From assembly GCF_003173715.1 (NCBI RefSeq), contig NZ_CP029550.1:1302001-1366000 (forward strand): DNA of 64,000 nt. The letters are read 5' to 3'. The notes beneath the pieces were generated by a model, which worked only from the letters and a program-made list of their open reading frames with translations, searched no databases and was not told the origin of the DNA. The position numbers and the translations under genes are program-made. Positions 9,214 through 21,155 of the stretch are shown piece after piece (the stretch's first letter is position 1; each line of letters opens with the position of its first letter). The DNA is from Methylobacterium durans (lineage in GTDB: Bacteria > Pseudomonadota > Alphaproteobacteria > Rhizobiales > Beijerinckiaceae).

Positions 9214-10512
9214 TCAGCAGTCGAGGGTGTTGTCACGCTCCCACTGGGTCAGGTGGCGGCAATAGGCGTTCCACTCGTCCTGCTTGAGCTTGAGGTAGCT
9301 CGGCACGAAGGATCCGAAGGCATCGTTCAGCACGTCGCAGCGGTCGAGGGCCCGCATCGCGTCGAGCATGTTCAGCGGCAGCTGCTTCACGCCCTCCACC
9401 GTGTGACCGTCCGTGTACATGTTGATGTCGAGCCGCTTGCCCGGATCGCGCCGGTTGCGCATCCCGTCGAGGCCCGCCGCCAGGATCGCGGCCTGCAGGA
9501 GGTAGGGATTCGCCGCCCCGTCCGCGAGCCGGAACTCGAAGCGCCCGCCGTCCGGGATGCGGATCATGTGGGTCCGGTTGTTGCCCGTGTAGGTCACGGT
9601 GTTCGGCGCCCAGGTCGCCCCCGAGGTGGTGCGCGGCGCGTTGATGCGCTTGTAGGAGTTGACGCACGGGTTGGTGATCGCCGCCAGCGCGTCCGCCGAG
9701 TGGATCAGGCCGCCGATGAAGTGGTAGCCCGCCTCGGACATGCCGATCTCGTCGGAGGCATCCGAGAACACGTTGCGCCCGTCGCGCCAGACCGAGACGT
9801 GGGCGTGGCAGCCCGAACCCGTCAGATCCATGAAGGGCTTGGGCATGAAGGTCGCTCGCAGGCCGTGCTTCTCGGCGATCGAGCGGGTCATGTACTTGAA
9901 GAAGGCGTGCCGGTCGGCCGTGATCAGCGCGTCGTCGTAGTCCCAGTTCATCTCGAACTGGCCGTTCGCGTCCTCGTGGTCGTTCTGGTAGGGCTTCCAG
10001 CCGAGGCCGAGCATCGCGTCGCAGATCTCGGTGATCACGTCGTAGCGGCGCATCAGGGCGGACTGGTCGTAGCAGGGCTTCATCTGCTTGTCGGCCATGT
10101 CGGCGGGCTCGGAGCCGCAGGGCGTGATCAGGAAGAACTCGCACTCAACGCCGGTCTTCATCTGCAGGCCGTCGCGGGCCGCGTCCTTGATCAGGCGCTT
10201 CAGGATGTTCCGCGGCCCCTGCTCGACGGGCTTGCCGTCCATCACGAGATCGGCCGGCAGCCAGCCCACCTCGGGCTTCCAGGGCAGCTGGATCAGCCCG
10301 TCCGGGTCCGGCACGGCGAGGAGGTCGGCGTCGGCCGGGCTCATGTCGAGCCAGGTGGCAAAGCCCGCGAACCCCGCCCCGTTCTTGCAGGTGCTCCGGA
10401 TGGCGGCGGCCGGCACGAGCTTGGCGCGCTGCGTGCCGAACAGATCCGTGTAGGAGACGAGGAAGTACTTGATGCCGCGCTCCTTGGCGGCGGTCTCGAG
10501 ATCGAGCGTCAT
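9214..10512 (-). CDS. gmaS: gamma-glutamylmethylamide synthetase (GMAS)
   Basis: 432 residues of the glutamine synthetase type III fold. It joins methylamine to glutamate with ATP to give gamma-glutamylmethylamide, the first step of the NMG pathway. Visible: the N-terminal beta-grasp (GIKYFLVSYTDLFGTQRAK), the metal-binding GVECEFF and QFEMNW segments, FMPKPF, and the ATP/glutamate-binding NNRTHMIRIP then GRFEFRLADGAANPYL. ATG 10512 has GGGAGGG seven bases upstream. Sequence alone cannot fully separate GMAS from glutamine synthetase; the neighbouring mgs and mgd genes decide it. It is the last gene of the mgsABC-gmaS block but is separated from mgsC by 85 bases holding a terminator-like hairpin. 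Confidence 0.93.
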   Translation of the reverse strand: MTLDLETAAKERGIKYFLVSYTDLFGTQRAKLVPAAAIRSTCKNGAGFAGFATWLDMSPADADLLAVPDPDGLIQLPWKPEVGWLPADLVMDGKPVEQGPRNILKRLIKDAARDGLQMKTGVECEFFLITPCGSEPADMADKQMKPCYDQSALMRRYDVITEICDAMLGLGWKPYQNDHEDANGQFEMNWDYDDALITADRHAFFKYMTRSIAEKHGLRATFMPKPFMDLTGSGCHAHVSVWRDGRNVFSDASDEIGMSEAGYHFIGGLIHSADALAAITNPCVNSYKRINAPRTTSGATWAPNTVTYTGNNRTHMIRIPDGGRFEFRLADGAANPYLLQAAILAAGLDGMRNRRDPGKRLDINMYTDGHTVEGVKQLPLNMLDAMRALDRCDVLNDAFGSFVPSYLKLKQDEWNAYCRHLTQWERDNTLDC

Positions 10513-10543
10513 CGCTAAACCCTCCCAGGGATCGATCGGCTGT

Positions 10544-10560
10544 TTGTTATCGACCAACAA
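10544..10560. promoter_or_regulatory. candidate operator before gmaS
   Basis: TTGTT-ATCGACC-AACAA, a 5-7-5 inverted repeat about 32 bases upstream of the gmaS start and next to the hairpin that follows mgsC. It could bind a regulator giving gmaS its own control. Seen only once. Confidence 0.3.
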
Positions 10561-10563
10561 AAT

Positions 10564-10589
10564 GGGCCACCCCCGCGTGGGGATGGCCC
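10564..10589 (-). terminator. terminator-like hairpin between mgsC and gmaS
   Basis: GGGCCACCCC and GGGGATGGCCC pair with one C-A mismatch; on the minus strand the stem is followed by ATTTTG. It sits nine bases past the mgsC stop and could reduce read-through into gmaS or protect a processed end. Confidence 0.5.
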
Positions 10590-10597
10590 GTGCTTGT

Positions 10598-11944
10598 TCA
10601 GATGCCCGTCTTGCCGGGGATCCAGCCGGTGCCGGCGAGCGGCACCTGCGCCATCGCGGCGGCCTCGATCGTGAGCGCCACCAGATCCTCCGGTTCGAGG
10701 TTGTGGAGGTGGCTCTTGCCGCAGGCCCGCGCGATGGTCTGGGCTTCGAGCGTCATCACCGCCAGGTAATTGGCGAGTCGCCGCCCCGCGAGCACCGGAT
10801 CGAGGCGCTTCGACAGTTCCGGGTCCTGCGTGGTGATGCCGGCCGGATCCCTGCCCTCGTGCCAGTCGTCGTAGGCGCCGGCCGTGGTGCCGAGCGCCGC
10901 GTATTCCGCTTCCCAGCGCGGGTCGTTGTCGCCGAGCGCGATCAGGGCGGCGGTGCCGATCGCCACCGCGTCGGCGCCGAGCGCCAGCACCTTGGCGACA
11001 TCGGCGCCCGAGCGGATGCCGCCCGAGACCACGAGCTGCACCTTCCGGTGCAGGCCGAGATCCTGCAACGCCTGCACGGCCGGGCGAATCGCGGCAAGCG
11101 TCGGGATGCCGACATGCTCGATGAACACGTCCTGCGTCGCGGCCGTGCCGCCCTGCATGCCGTCGAGCACCACCACGTCGGCGCCCGACTTCGCGGCGAG
11201 CGCGGTGTCGTAATAGGGCCGCGAGGCGCCGACCTTCACGTAGATCGGCTTCTCCCAGTCGGTGATCTCGCGCAGCTCCTCGATCTTGATCTCGAGGTCG
11301 TCCGGGCCGGTCCAGTCCGGATGGCGGCAGGCCGAGCGCTGGTCGACGCCCGGCGGCAGGCAGCGCATGCCGGCCACGCGCTCGGTGATCTTCTGGCCGA
11401 GCAGCATGCCGCCGCCGCCGGGCTTGGCGCCCTGCCCGATGACCACCTCGATCGCGTCGGCCTTGCGCAGGTCGTCCGGGTTCATGCCGTAGCGCGACGG
11501 CAGGTACTGGTAGACGAGCTTCTGCGAGTGCCCGCGCTCCTCCGGCGTCATGCCGCCGTCGCCCGTGGTGGTCGAGGTGCCGGCCAGCGTCGCGCCGCGG
11601 CCGAGCGCCTCCTTGGCATTCGCCGAGAGCGAGCCGAAGCTCATGCCGGCGATCGTCACCGGCGTCTTCAGCTCGATCGGCTTCTTCGCGAAGCGGGAGC
11701 CGAGCACCACCTCCGTGCCGCAGCGCTCGCGGTAGCCCTCCAGCGGGTAGCGGCTGATCGAGGCGCCGAGGAACAGGAGGTCGTCGAAATGCGGCAGCTG
11801 GCGCTTCGCGCCCGCACCGCGGATGTCGTAGATGCCGGTGGCGGCCGCACGGCGGATCTCGGACATCACGTCGGGCGTGAAGGTCGCCGAGAAGCGCGGC
11901 TTGGTGCGCGGGGTGGCGCGCGGGTCCTTCGAATGCTCGGCCAT
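10598..11944 (-). CDS. mgsC: N-methylglutamate synthase, FMN-binding subunit
   Basis: 448 residues matching the FMN-binding domain of glutamate synthase (GlxD/GltB central type). Visible: MSFGSLSANAKEALGRGA, TTTGDGGMTPEERGH, VIGQGAKPGGGG, the cysteines expected for an iron-sulphur cluster (AGMRCLPPG, RSACRHPDW), VLDGMQGGTAATQDVF and VVSGGIRSGADVAKVLALGA. With MgsA and MgsB it converts gamma-glutamylmethylamide or methylamine plus glutamate into N-methylglutamate. ATG 11944 overlaps the mgsB stop by one base (TGATG), so the mgsABC genes are translationally coupled in one operon. Confidence 0.93.
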   Translation of the reverse strand: MAEHSKDPRATPRTKPRFSATFTPDVMSEIRRAAATGIYDIRGAGAKRQLPHFDDLLFLGASISRYPLEGYRERCGTEVVLGSRFAKKPIELKTPVTIAGMSFGSLSANAKEALGRGATLAGTSTTTGDGGMTPEERGHSQKLVYQYLPSRYGMNPDDLRKADAIEVVIGQGAKPGGGGMLLGQKITERVAGMRCLPPGVDQRSACRHPDWTGPDDLEIKIEELREITDWEKPIYVKVGASRPYYDTALAAKSGADVVVLDGMQGGTAATQDVFIEHVGIPTLAAIRPAVQALQDLGLHRKVQLVVSGGIRSGADVAKVLALGADAVAIGTAALIALGDNDPRWEAEYAALGTTAGAYDDWHEGRDPAGITTQDPELSKRLDPVLAGRRLANYLAVMTLEAQTIARACGKSHLHNLEPEDLVALTIEAAAMAQVPLAGTGWIPGKTGI

Positions 11945-12633
11945 CAGTAGGCTCCGGCGTTGTCGACGTGGAAGTGGTACAGGCTGCGGGCCGAGCCGTA
12001 GCGACGGAACTCGGACGGATCGACCTCGCCCGCGAGGCCGGCCAGCTTCAGCTTGGCGTAGAGCTGCTCGCGGTGCTCGTCGCGCATTTCCTTCTCGACG
12101 CAATCCGCCCCGAGGCTCTTCACGGAGCCGCGCACGAACAGGCGGGCCTCGTAGAGCGAGTCGCCGAGCGCCTCGCCGGCGTCCCCCAGCACGGTGAGGG
12201 TGCCGGCCTGGGCCATGAAGGCCGACATGTGGCCGATCGAGCCCTTCACCACGATGTCGATGCCCTTCATCGAGATGCCGCAGCGCGCGCCCGCGTTGCC
12301 GTCGATGACGAGGAGGCCGCCATGCGCGGTCGCGCCGGCCGACTGGCTGGCATCGCCTCGCACGTGGACGAAGCCCGAGATCATGTTCTCGGCGACGCCG
12401 ACGCCGGCATTGCCGTTGATGATCACGCACGCGAGCTTGTTCATCCCCGCGCAGTAATAGCCGACGTTACCCTCGATCTCGACGGTGACCGGCGCATCGA
12501 GGCCCGCAGCGACGGCGTGGCGCCCATCCGGGCCGCTGACGGTCCAGTGGGTCTCGTTGGTGTCGGCGCGCAGGGCGTGCAGCGCTTGGTTCAGCTCGCG
12601 CAGGGCCGAGCGGTTCAGGTCGAAGGTCGGCAT
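11944..12633 (-). CDS. mgsB: N-methylglutamate synthase, GXGXG-domain subunit
   Basis: 229 residues resembling the C-terminal GXGXG beta-helix of glutamate synthase (GlxC type). Repeated Gly-rich turns are visible: IEGNVGYYCAGMNKLACVII, NGNAGVGVAENMISGFVHV, DGNAGARCGISMKGIDIVV and GSIGHMSAFMAQAGTLTVLG. This domain is structural and couples the glutaminase and FMN parts of the complex. Start ATG 12633 overlaps the mgsA stop by one base and the stop overlaps the mgsC ATG by one base, the tight packing expected for subunits of one enzyme. Confidence 0.92.
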   Translation of the reverse strand: MPTFDLNRSALRELNQALHALRADTNETHWTVSGPDGRHAVAAGLDAPVTVEIEGNVGYYCAGMNKLACVIINGNAGVGVAENMISGFVHVRGDASQSAGATAHGGLLVIDGNAGARCGISMKGIDIVVKGSIGHMSAFMAQAGTLTVLGDAGEALGDSLYEARLFVRGSVKSLGADCVEKEMRDEHREQLYAKLKLAGLAGEVDPSEFRRYGSARSLYHFHVDNAGAY

Positions 12634-13525
12634 CAGTGGCGCTCCCAGGCATAGACCTTGGCGGGCTCCGGCTCGAAGACTCGGGCCTTGTCGATGCCCG
12701 GCAGGCCGACGAGGGCGCGGTATTCGGACCCGAAGGCGACGTAATCGTCCGTCTCCGCCATGACGGCGGGCTTGCAGGCGATCGGGTCGCGCACGACCGC
12801 GAAGCCGGTCTCGGTGCCGACGACGAAGGTGAAGAAGCCGTCGAGGTCGGTCAGGCTCGATTCCAGCGCCTCCTTGAGCGAGGCACCCTCGCGCATGCGC
12901 CAGCTCAGGTAGCCGGCGGCGACCTCGGTGTCGTTCTTGGTGGCGAAGGTGAGGCCCTCGCGCTCGAGGCGCCGGCGCATGTCGTTGTGGTTCGAGAGCG
13001 AGCCGTTGTGCACGAGGCACTCGTCGGTGCCGGTGGAGAACGGGTGGGCGCCATTGGTGGTGACCGCGCTCTCGGTAGCCATGCGGGTATGGCCGATGCC
13101 GTGGCTGCCGGCCATGCCGGCGAGGTCGAAGCGCTCGGCGACGGACGCCGGCAGGCCGACCTCCTTGTAGATCTCCATGCGGCGGCCGGCGCTGACGACG
13201 TCGATGCCCGGCGCGTTGCCCTTGAGCCAGGTCCGGATCTGCTCCTCGCGCTCGGCCGGCACGGACAGGACGGTGTGGGTGTCGCGCTCGGTCTTGTCGA
13301 AGGAGCGCTTGAAGACCTCCTCGAGGCCGGAGACCGCCCGCCGAGCGCCGCCTGATCGGGCCCGCGCAGGGTCAGCTTCACGCCCGCGGCGTCCGAGCCG
13401 TAGACCGCGAAGCCCGCGCTGTCGGGCCCGCGCCCCGTCATCGTCTCGAGCATCTTGGCCAGCAGAGTGCCGAGCTGCGGTTCAAGCTCCGGCTTCTTCA
13501 GAAACAGCCCGACGATCCCACACAT
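12633..13525 (-). CDS. mgsA: N-methylglutamate synthase, glutamine amidotransferase subunit, frame broken
   Basis: Class II glutamine amidotransferase domain protein (GlxB type) of about 297 residues. ATG 13525 gives MCGIVGLFLKKPELEP with the catalytic Cys2; MTGRGPDSAGFAVYG and, later, HGIGHTRMATES, GTDECLVHNGSLSNHNDM and KNDTEVAAGYLS are the expected motifs. The N-terminal part (to about 13340) and the rest lie in different frames; the span is 893 bases, one short of a whole number of codons, and the break falls in the GC-rich run near 13335-13345. Because everything else is conserved and the operon is intact, I take this as a sequencing loss of one base. It supplies ammonia or handles the amide in the NMG synthase complex. 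Confidence 0.85.
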
Positions 13526-13605
13526 GGCCTCGTTCCTCGCCTCATCAGGTTCGTTGAGAATTGCTCGCACAGGAGCGCGATCGCGTCAACCGGTGGTAAC
13601 GATTT

Positions 13606-13620
13606 TTTCTTCACAAGAAA
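13606..13620. promoter_or_regulatory. 6-3-6 palindrome, candidate operator of the XRE-cupin regulator
   Basis: TTTCTT-CAC-AAGAAA is a perfect inverted repeat in the divergent mgsA/regulator promoter, 81 bases from the mgsA start and 104 from the regulator start. GTTCCT-TTT-AGGAAC at 24247-24261, upstream of the permease operon, has the same layout and fits KTTCYT-N3-ARGAAM. Confidence 0.55.
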
Positions 13621-13723
13621 CACGCGGCGCAGGGGAATGCGTCGGTCGGCGAGTGGTGCACGCGCAACGGGTGAGGCATGATGCGGGCCGATCCGGCCCC
13701 AGCCACGAGGCGAACGACAGAGA

Positions 13724-14329
13724 ATGCTGAACACGGCCTCGAACGCCCCGAGCGAGAATCCGCGGACCCTCGAGCGCGCGATCGGCCATCAGATCCGGAT
13801 GCTCCGGCGCGAGCGCGACCTCTCGGTCGCCGATCTCGGGGCGGCCGCCGGCATTTCGCCGGGCATGATCTCGAAGATGGAGAACGGCCAGATCTCGCCC
13901 TCGCTGGCCTCGATCAACGCGGTGGCGAGCGCGCTCAACGTGCCGATCACCGCCCTGTTCTCCGCTTTCGAGGAGAGCCGCGACTGCTCCTACGTGAAGC
14001 GCGGCCAGGGCGTCGTGATCGAGCGGCGCGGCACCAAGGTCGGCCACATCTACGAGCTTCTCGGCGCGGGATTGCGGGGCGAGATGGTGGTCGAGCCCTA
14101 CCTGATCACGCTCGAGGAGGATGCGGAGCCCTATACGGGCTTCCGCCACGGCGGCATCGAGTTCATCTACATGCTGACTGGCGAGGTCAGCTACCGGCAC
14201 GCCGACCAGGACTATCACCTGAAGCCGGGTGACGCGCTCCTGTTCGACCCGCAGGCCCTGCACGGGCCGGCCAAGCTCCTGAAGACGCCGATGACCTACC
14301 TGTCGATCATCGCCTATCCGCGGGTGTGA
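13724..14329 (+). CDS. XRE-family regulator with cupin domain
   Basis: 201 residues: an XRE helix-turn-helix at about residues 20-75 (IGHQIRMLRRERDLSVADLG, then AGISPGMISKMENGQISPS) and a C-terminal cupin at about 120-195 (RHGGIEFIYMLTGEVSYRHA, then DYHLKPGDALLFDPQALHGP) that probably binds a small effector. Proteins of this design usually control amine or amino-acid catabolism. It sits between mgsA and mgdD, divergent from mgsA, so it is the natural candidate for local control of the NMG genes, probably through the palindrome at 13606-13620. Ligand and direction of control are not shown. Confidence 0.9.
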   Translation: MLNTASNAPSENPRTLERAIGHQIRMLRRERDLSVADLGAAAGISPGMISKMENGQISPSLASINAVASALNVPITALFSAFEESRDCSYVKRGQGVVIERRGTKVGHIYELLGAGLRGEMVVEPYLITLEEDAEPYTGFRHGGIEFIYMLTGEVSYRHADQDYHLKPGDALLFDPQALHGPAKLLKTPMTYLSIIAYPRV

Positions 14330-14341
14330 GCGCGGAGGAAC

Positions 14342-14948
14342 CTACGCGCCCGCGCGCACCTCGTAACCGAACTCGGCCGCGGCGTCGGTCAGCCAGGACC
14401 AGAAGCTGCCCGCGAAGCTGCGCGCCACCGCCACGTCGTAGCTCGGGACCGCATCCACCTGCCAGAGCTGCGCCCCGATATGAGCGATGCTCGTCACCGC
14501 CGTCCGCCCCGGCCCGAAGGCGCGCGGATGCAGGTCGACCGTCACGCCCTTGGCGAGCGCGGCCCGCGCCCGCGGCCCGGACACCCGCACGATCGCCCGC
14601 GCGTCGCTCTGGTCCGTCACCGCCGCGACGTCCCGAAGCGCCTCCGGCAGCCGACGCAGGGCCTCGCCCGACTCGGCCACGGCGAGCCACTGGCCCGGCC
14701 CCGACCAAACGAGACCGCGCTCGCCCGAGAGCGCGGTCGCGCCCGGCTCGGGCAGGTTCCAGCCGTAGCGCTCGGAGAGGATCGCGCCGAGCGCCTCCTC
14801 CTGACCGTCGCCCGCGATGAGAGTGGCCAGCCCAAAGCCCTCGCGGAGCGTCAGGCGAATTCCAGCCTCGCCCTGCAGGCGGCCGTGCCGGCCCGCCTGC
14901 GCGTAGCCGGTCCAGGCGCCGCGGGGCGCCCATGCGCTCGTCATCAGC

Positions 14949-14956
<8 letters not shown>
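14342..14956 (-). CDS. mgdD: N-methylglutamate dehydrogenase, gamma-type subunit (SoxG-like)
   Basis: 204 residues of the sarcosine oxidase gamma family, visible in the N-terminal SAWAPRGAWTGYAQAG and the C-terminal VDLHPRAFGPGRTAVTSIAH then AQLWQVDAVPSYDVAVARSF. It is the small fourth subunit of the tetrameric dehydrogenase. GTG 14956 is chosen because GAGGAG, inside the end of mgdC, lies about seven bases upstream; ATG 14944 is the alternative. The reading overlaps the mgdC end by eight bases. It is the last gene of mgdABCD and faces the regulator gene. Confidence 0.9.
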
Positions 14957-17983
<3,027 letters not shown>

Positions 17984-17987
<4 letters not shown>

Positions 17988-18271
17988 GCGGCGTCTCCCC
18001 TGCGGCGGGCCAGGGCGACGTCGCGGGCGGGCGAGACGTCGCTGATCGCGTGGGTGCGGGTGTCGCGGGTCACGATGAGCCAGCTCCGGCAGCCGGCGCC
18101 GTGATACCAGAGCTCGCGGATCTCGCCGGCCCGGTTGTCGCGCAGGTACACGTAGTCGTGCATGGCGCCGGCCTCGGCTTCCATCCCGTCCGGGCGGACG
18201 GGCGCGGCGTCGCCGAGATAGCTGAACTCGCCGTTGTCGCGCTCGCCGCAATGAGGGCATCGGATGCGCAT
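17984..18271 (-). CDS. mgdB: N-methylglutamate dehydrogenase, delta-type subunit (SoxD-like)
   Basis: 95 residues of the sarcosine oxidase delta family. The zinc-binding pattern is clear: RIRCPHCGERDNGEFSYLG at the start and GAGCRSWLIVTRDTRTH towards the end, with a central YVYLRDNRAGEIRELWYH. It is a structural subunit of the dehydrogenase. It lies 12 bases after mgdA and overlaps mgdC by four bases, in the order beta-delta-alpha-gamma typical of this operon. Confidence 0.94.
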
Positions 18272-18283
18272 CGGATTGGCTCC

Positions 18284-19534
18284 TCAGTGCAGGTTCGGCT
18301 GTGCGCCCATGCCCTTCTCGTCGATGAGATGGCCGGTCGCGAAACGGTCGAGGCGGTAGGCGGCGCTCACCGGGTGGGGCTCGTCCCGGGCGATGGTGTG
18401 GGCGAAGCAGAAGCCGGCCGCCGGCGTCGCCTTGAAGCCGCCGTAGCACCAGCCCGCGTTGAGGTAGAGGCCGCAGATATCCGTCCGGTCGATGATCGGG
18501 CTGCCGTCCATCGACATGTCCATGATGCCGCCCCAGTGGCGCAGCAGGCGCAGGCGGCCGAGCCCCGGCCAGAGGGCCATGCCGCCCTCCATCACGTCCT
18601 CGATGGTCGCCAGATTGCCGCGGCTCGCGTAGGAATTGTAGCCGTCGATGTCGCCGCCGAAGACGAGGCCGCCCTTGTCCGACTGGCTGACGTAGAAGTG
18701 CCCGGCGCCGAAGGTCATCACGCAGTCGATGAGGGGCTTCACGCCCTCGCTGACGAAGGCCTGCAGCACGTGGCTCTCGATCGGCAGGCGCATGTCGACC
18801 ATCGCGGCGAGCAGAGAGGAGGAGCCGGCCACCGAGATGGCGACCTTCTTCGCCCGGATGAAGCCGCGGCTGGTCTCGACGCCGGTGACGCGCCCGTTCT
18901 CGCGGGCGATGCCCGTCACCGCGCAATTCTGCACGATGTCGACGCCGCGCTCGTCCGCGGCGCGGGCGTAGCCCCAGGCCACGGCGTCGTGGCGCACGGT
19001 GCCGCCGCGCCGCTGCAGCAGGCCGCCCTTCACGGGGAAGCGCGCGTTGTCGAAATCGATGAAGGGCACCATCGCCCGCACGCCCTCGCGGTCGAGGAGC
19101 TCGCCGTCGACGCCGGCCAGGCGCATGGCGTTGCCGCGGCGCGCGTAGGCGTCGCGCTGGGCATCCGAGTGGAACAGGTTCAGCACGCCGCGCTGGCTGA
19201 CCATCGCGTTGTAGTTGATGTCCTGCTCCAGCCCCTCCCAGAGCTTCATCGAATGCTCGTAGAACGGGATGTTGCCGGCAAGTCCGTAGTTCGAGCGCAC
19301 GATGGTGGTGTTGCGGCCGACATTGCCGGAGCCGACGTGGCTCTTCTCCAGCACGGCGACGTTGGTGATGCCGTGCTCCTTGGCGAGGTAATAGGCGGTG
19401 GCCAGCCCATGGCCGCCGCCGCCCACGATGACGACGTCGTACTCGGTGCGGGGCGCCACGTCCCGCCACTGCGGCTTCCAGTCCCTCTGGCCGCGGAACG
19501 CTTGGCCGAGAACGCTCAGGACAGAGTAGCGCAT
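18284..19534 (-). CDS. mgdA: N-methylglutamate dehydrogenase, beta-type subunit (SoxB-like)
   Basis: 416 residues of the sarcosine oxidase beta family, an FAD-dependent amine oxidase that holds the substrate site. ATG 19534 gives MRYSVLSVLGQAFRGQRDW, then the Rossmann motif YDVVIVGGGGHGLATAYYLA, GSGNVGRNTTIVRSNYG (family signature with the flavin-linking region) and, near the end, LYLNAGWCYGGFKATPAAG. First gene of mgdABCD. Members of the family that act on sarcosine have the same subunit set; the adjacent mgs and gmaS genes make N-methylglutamate the likely substrate here. Confidence 0.94.
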   Translation of the reverse strand: MRYSVLSVLGQAFRGQRDWKPQWRDVAPRTEYDVVIVGGGGHGLATAYYLAKEHGITNVAVLEKSHVGSGNVGRNTTIVRSNYGLAGNIPFYEHSMKLWEGLEQDINYNAMVSQRGVLNLFHSDAQRDAYARRGNAMRLAGVDGELLDREGVRAMVPFIDFDNARFPVKGGLLQRRGGTVRHDAVAWGYARAADERGVDIVQNCAVTGIARENGRVTGVETSRGFIRAKKVAISVAGSSSLLAAMVDMRLPIESHVLQAFVSEGVKPLIDCVMTFGAGHFYVSQSDKGGLVFGGDIDGYNSYASRGNLATIEDVMEGGMALWPGLGRLRLLRHWGGIMDMSMDGSPIIDRTDICGLYLNAGWCYGGFKATPAAGFCFAHTIARDEPHPVSAAYRLDRFATGHLIDEKGMGAQPNLH

Positions 19535-19638
19535 GGAGTTCCCCGTCGCCGGTCGTGATCGTCTTTCCCCACTTGATACCCCACGGCGGAGGGGGCAGGC
19601 TTGCAATCCGCGACACATTTCCGGCAGATCGCGCAGAA

Positions 19639-20624
19639 ATGAGCAGCCCACCCGAATCCGTCCGCGCCCGGCCCGGTCGCAAGGCGCCGCGGGTCGAGCC
19701 CCCTGCCCCGTTGAAGGTCGGCTTCATCCTGGTGCCGGACTTTCCGCTGATGGCCTACAGCGCCGCGGTCGAGCCGCTGCGGGCGGCCAACACCCTGTCG
19801 GGCTGCCCGCTCTACCAATGGTGGCACGCGGCCCGGGCGGCGGCGCGGTGCGGGCCTCGAACGGCGTCGCCATCCTCACCGACGTCGCGGTCGGCAGCGT
19901 GACGGCGGCCGACCGGGTCTTCGTCTGCGCGGGCGGCAACCCGGCGGGGTTCGAGGACCCGGCCCTGTTCGCGTGGCTGCGCGACCTCGCCCGGCGGGGG
20001 GTGACGATCGGAGGGATCTCGGGCGGGCCCTACCTCCTGGCGCGCGCCGGCCTCCTCGACGGGCGCCGCTGCACGCTGCACTGGGAGCACGTACCGGCCT
20101 TCGAGGAGCGCTATCCGGGCATCGACGTGGTGCGCTCGCTCTTCGAGATCGAGGGCGAGCGGGTCACCTGCTCCGGGGGCATCGCGGCGCTCGACCTGAT
20201 GCTGCACCTGATCGAGCTCGACCACGGGCCGGGCCTCGCGGCGGGGGTGAGCGACTGGTTCCTGCACAATCAGATCCGCGAGGGCCTGAGCCCGCAGCGG
20301 ATGGATCTGCGCCAGCGCTTCGGGGTGCGCGATCCGCGCCTGCTGCGGGTGCTCGCGGCAATGGAGGCGCAGCTCGAGGCGCCGCTGACCCGCGAGGCCC
20401 TGGCCGACCTCGCCCGCGTCTCGGTGCGCCAGCTCGAGCGGCTGTTCCGGGATCTCCTCGGCCGGGGCCTGCACCGGCACTACCTCGACCTGCGCCTCGA
20501 CCGGGCGCATCAGCTCCGCCGCGAGAGCGCGCTCGTGGCCTCCGAGATCGCCGCGGCCACCGGCTTCGCCAGCGCGGACGAGCTGTCCCGGGCCGAGCGG
20601 CGCCGGCGCGAGCGGGCGGGATGA
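19639..20624 (+). CDS. glxA: GlxA-family AraC-type regulator, frame broken
   Basis: About 328 residues, divergent from mgdA with about 100 bases between them. N-terminal DJ-1/PfpI-like domain (KVGFILVPDFPLMAYSAAVE, then ISGGPYLLARAGLLDGRRCT with HWEHVPAF) and C-terminal AraC HTH (LADLARVSVRQLERLFRDLL then LRRESALVASEIAAATGFAS). The two parts are in different frames; the break is near 19840 in GGCCCGGGCGGCGGCGCGG and the span is one base short. GlxA-type regulators occur with glxBCD-like genes, so control of the mgd operon is a fair guess. The C-terminus after GFAS (ADELSRAERRR) departs from the family and may also be affected. Confidence 0.8.
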
Positions 20625-20705
20625 GGCTGTCCGCCGGGATCATGCGGGGGCGGCTGTCCGGCCCGGGCTTGCATGGGCGCCCATCTTCGGCGCCGCGGTG
20701 TCCAT

Positions 20706-20847
20706 CCTCTCCCGTGTCGGGAGAGGTCGAGTCCGCGGGACGCGGACCGGGTGAGGGACCTCACGGATCCGGATGTTGCGAAGCGGCCTGCGCCGTCTGC
20801 GGACACGTCGCACCCCTCACCCTGTCCCCCTCCCGAACGGGAGAGGG
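20706..20847. repeat. intergenic palindromic element
   Basis: CCTCTCCCG-TGT-CGGGAGAGG at 20706-20726 is a perfect stem. A second, slightly bulged one (CCCTCCCG-AA-CGGGAGAGGG) lies near 20828-20847. Between them CGGGTGAGGG (about 20748) and CCCTCACCC (about 20813) also pair, so the whole unit can fold on itself. This is the pattern of dispersed palindromic repeats of alphaproteobacteria. It fills the space between the convergent ends of glxA and the membrane-protein operon and may act as a terminator. Confidence 0.65.
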
Positions 20848-20879
20848 AACTCGCGCTCCGGACGCCGACGCAGCCTCGT

Positions 20880-21155
20880 TCAGCCTTCCCGGGCCGAGAG
20901 GCGGGCGCGCAGGCGCGCGCTCCGGTAGGCGTCGGGGATCGACAGGGCCCAGACGAACAGGCCCGCCGCGTGCCGGGCGATCGCGTCGGCGTCGGGCGCG
21001 GCGAACTTCGTCGTGAGCCAGGCGCCGATCAGCGTGAAGAAGGCGAAGCCGAGGCCCCGCTGCGGCCGGCCGGCGAGCACGTGGCCCATGCCGGGCAGGA
21101 CGATCGCGGCGAGGAGGACGAGGCGCGGGTTAGGCGGCGCGGCTGCCGGGCTCAT
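20880..21155 (-). CDS. small membrane protein of unknown function
   Basis: 91 residues with two hydrophobic segments (LVLLAAIVLPGMGHVLAG at 12-29 and GLGFAFFTLIGAWLTTKF at 34-51) and a third weaker one near 65-75 (HAAGLFVWALSIPDAYRS). Start ATG 21155 has AAGGAG before it and lies inside the end of the upstream gene (26-base overlap), so it belongs to the same operon. No characterised family recognised; it is the last gene of the permease operon. Confidence 0.65.
   Translation of the reverse strand: MSPAAAPPNPRLVLLAAIVLPGMGHVLAGRPQRGLGFAFFTLIGAWLTTKFAAPDADAIARHAAGLFVWALSIPDAYRSARLRARLSAREG

Noticed and set aside
12633..13525. mgsA as a true pseudogene
   Set aside because: Both halves are fully conserved, the operon is intact and many other genes in the window show the same one-base loss; a sequencing error is more likely.
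19594..19612. Sigma-54-like GG-N10-GC element before glxA
   Set aside because: It falls in a G run where such a match is expected by chance and lacks the TGGC and TTGC consensus.
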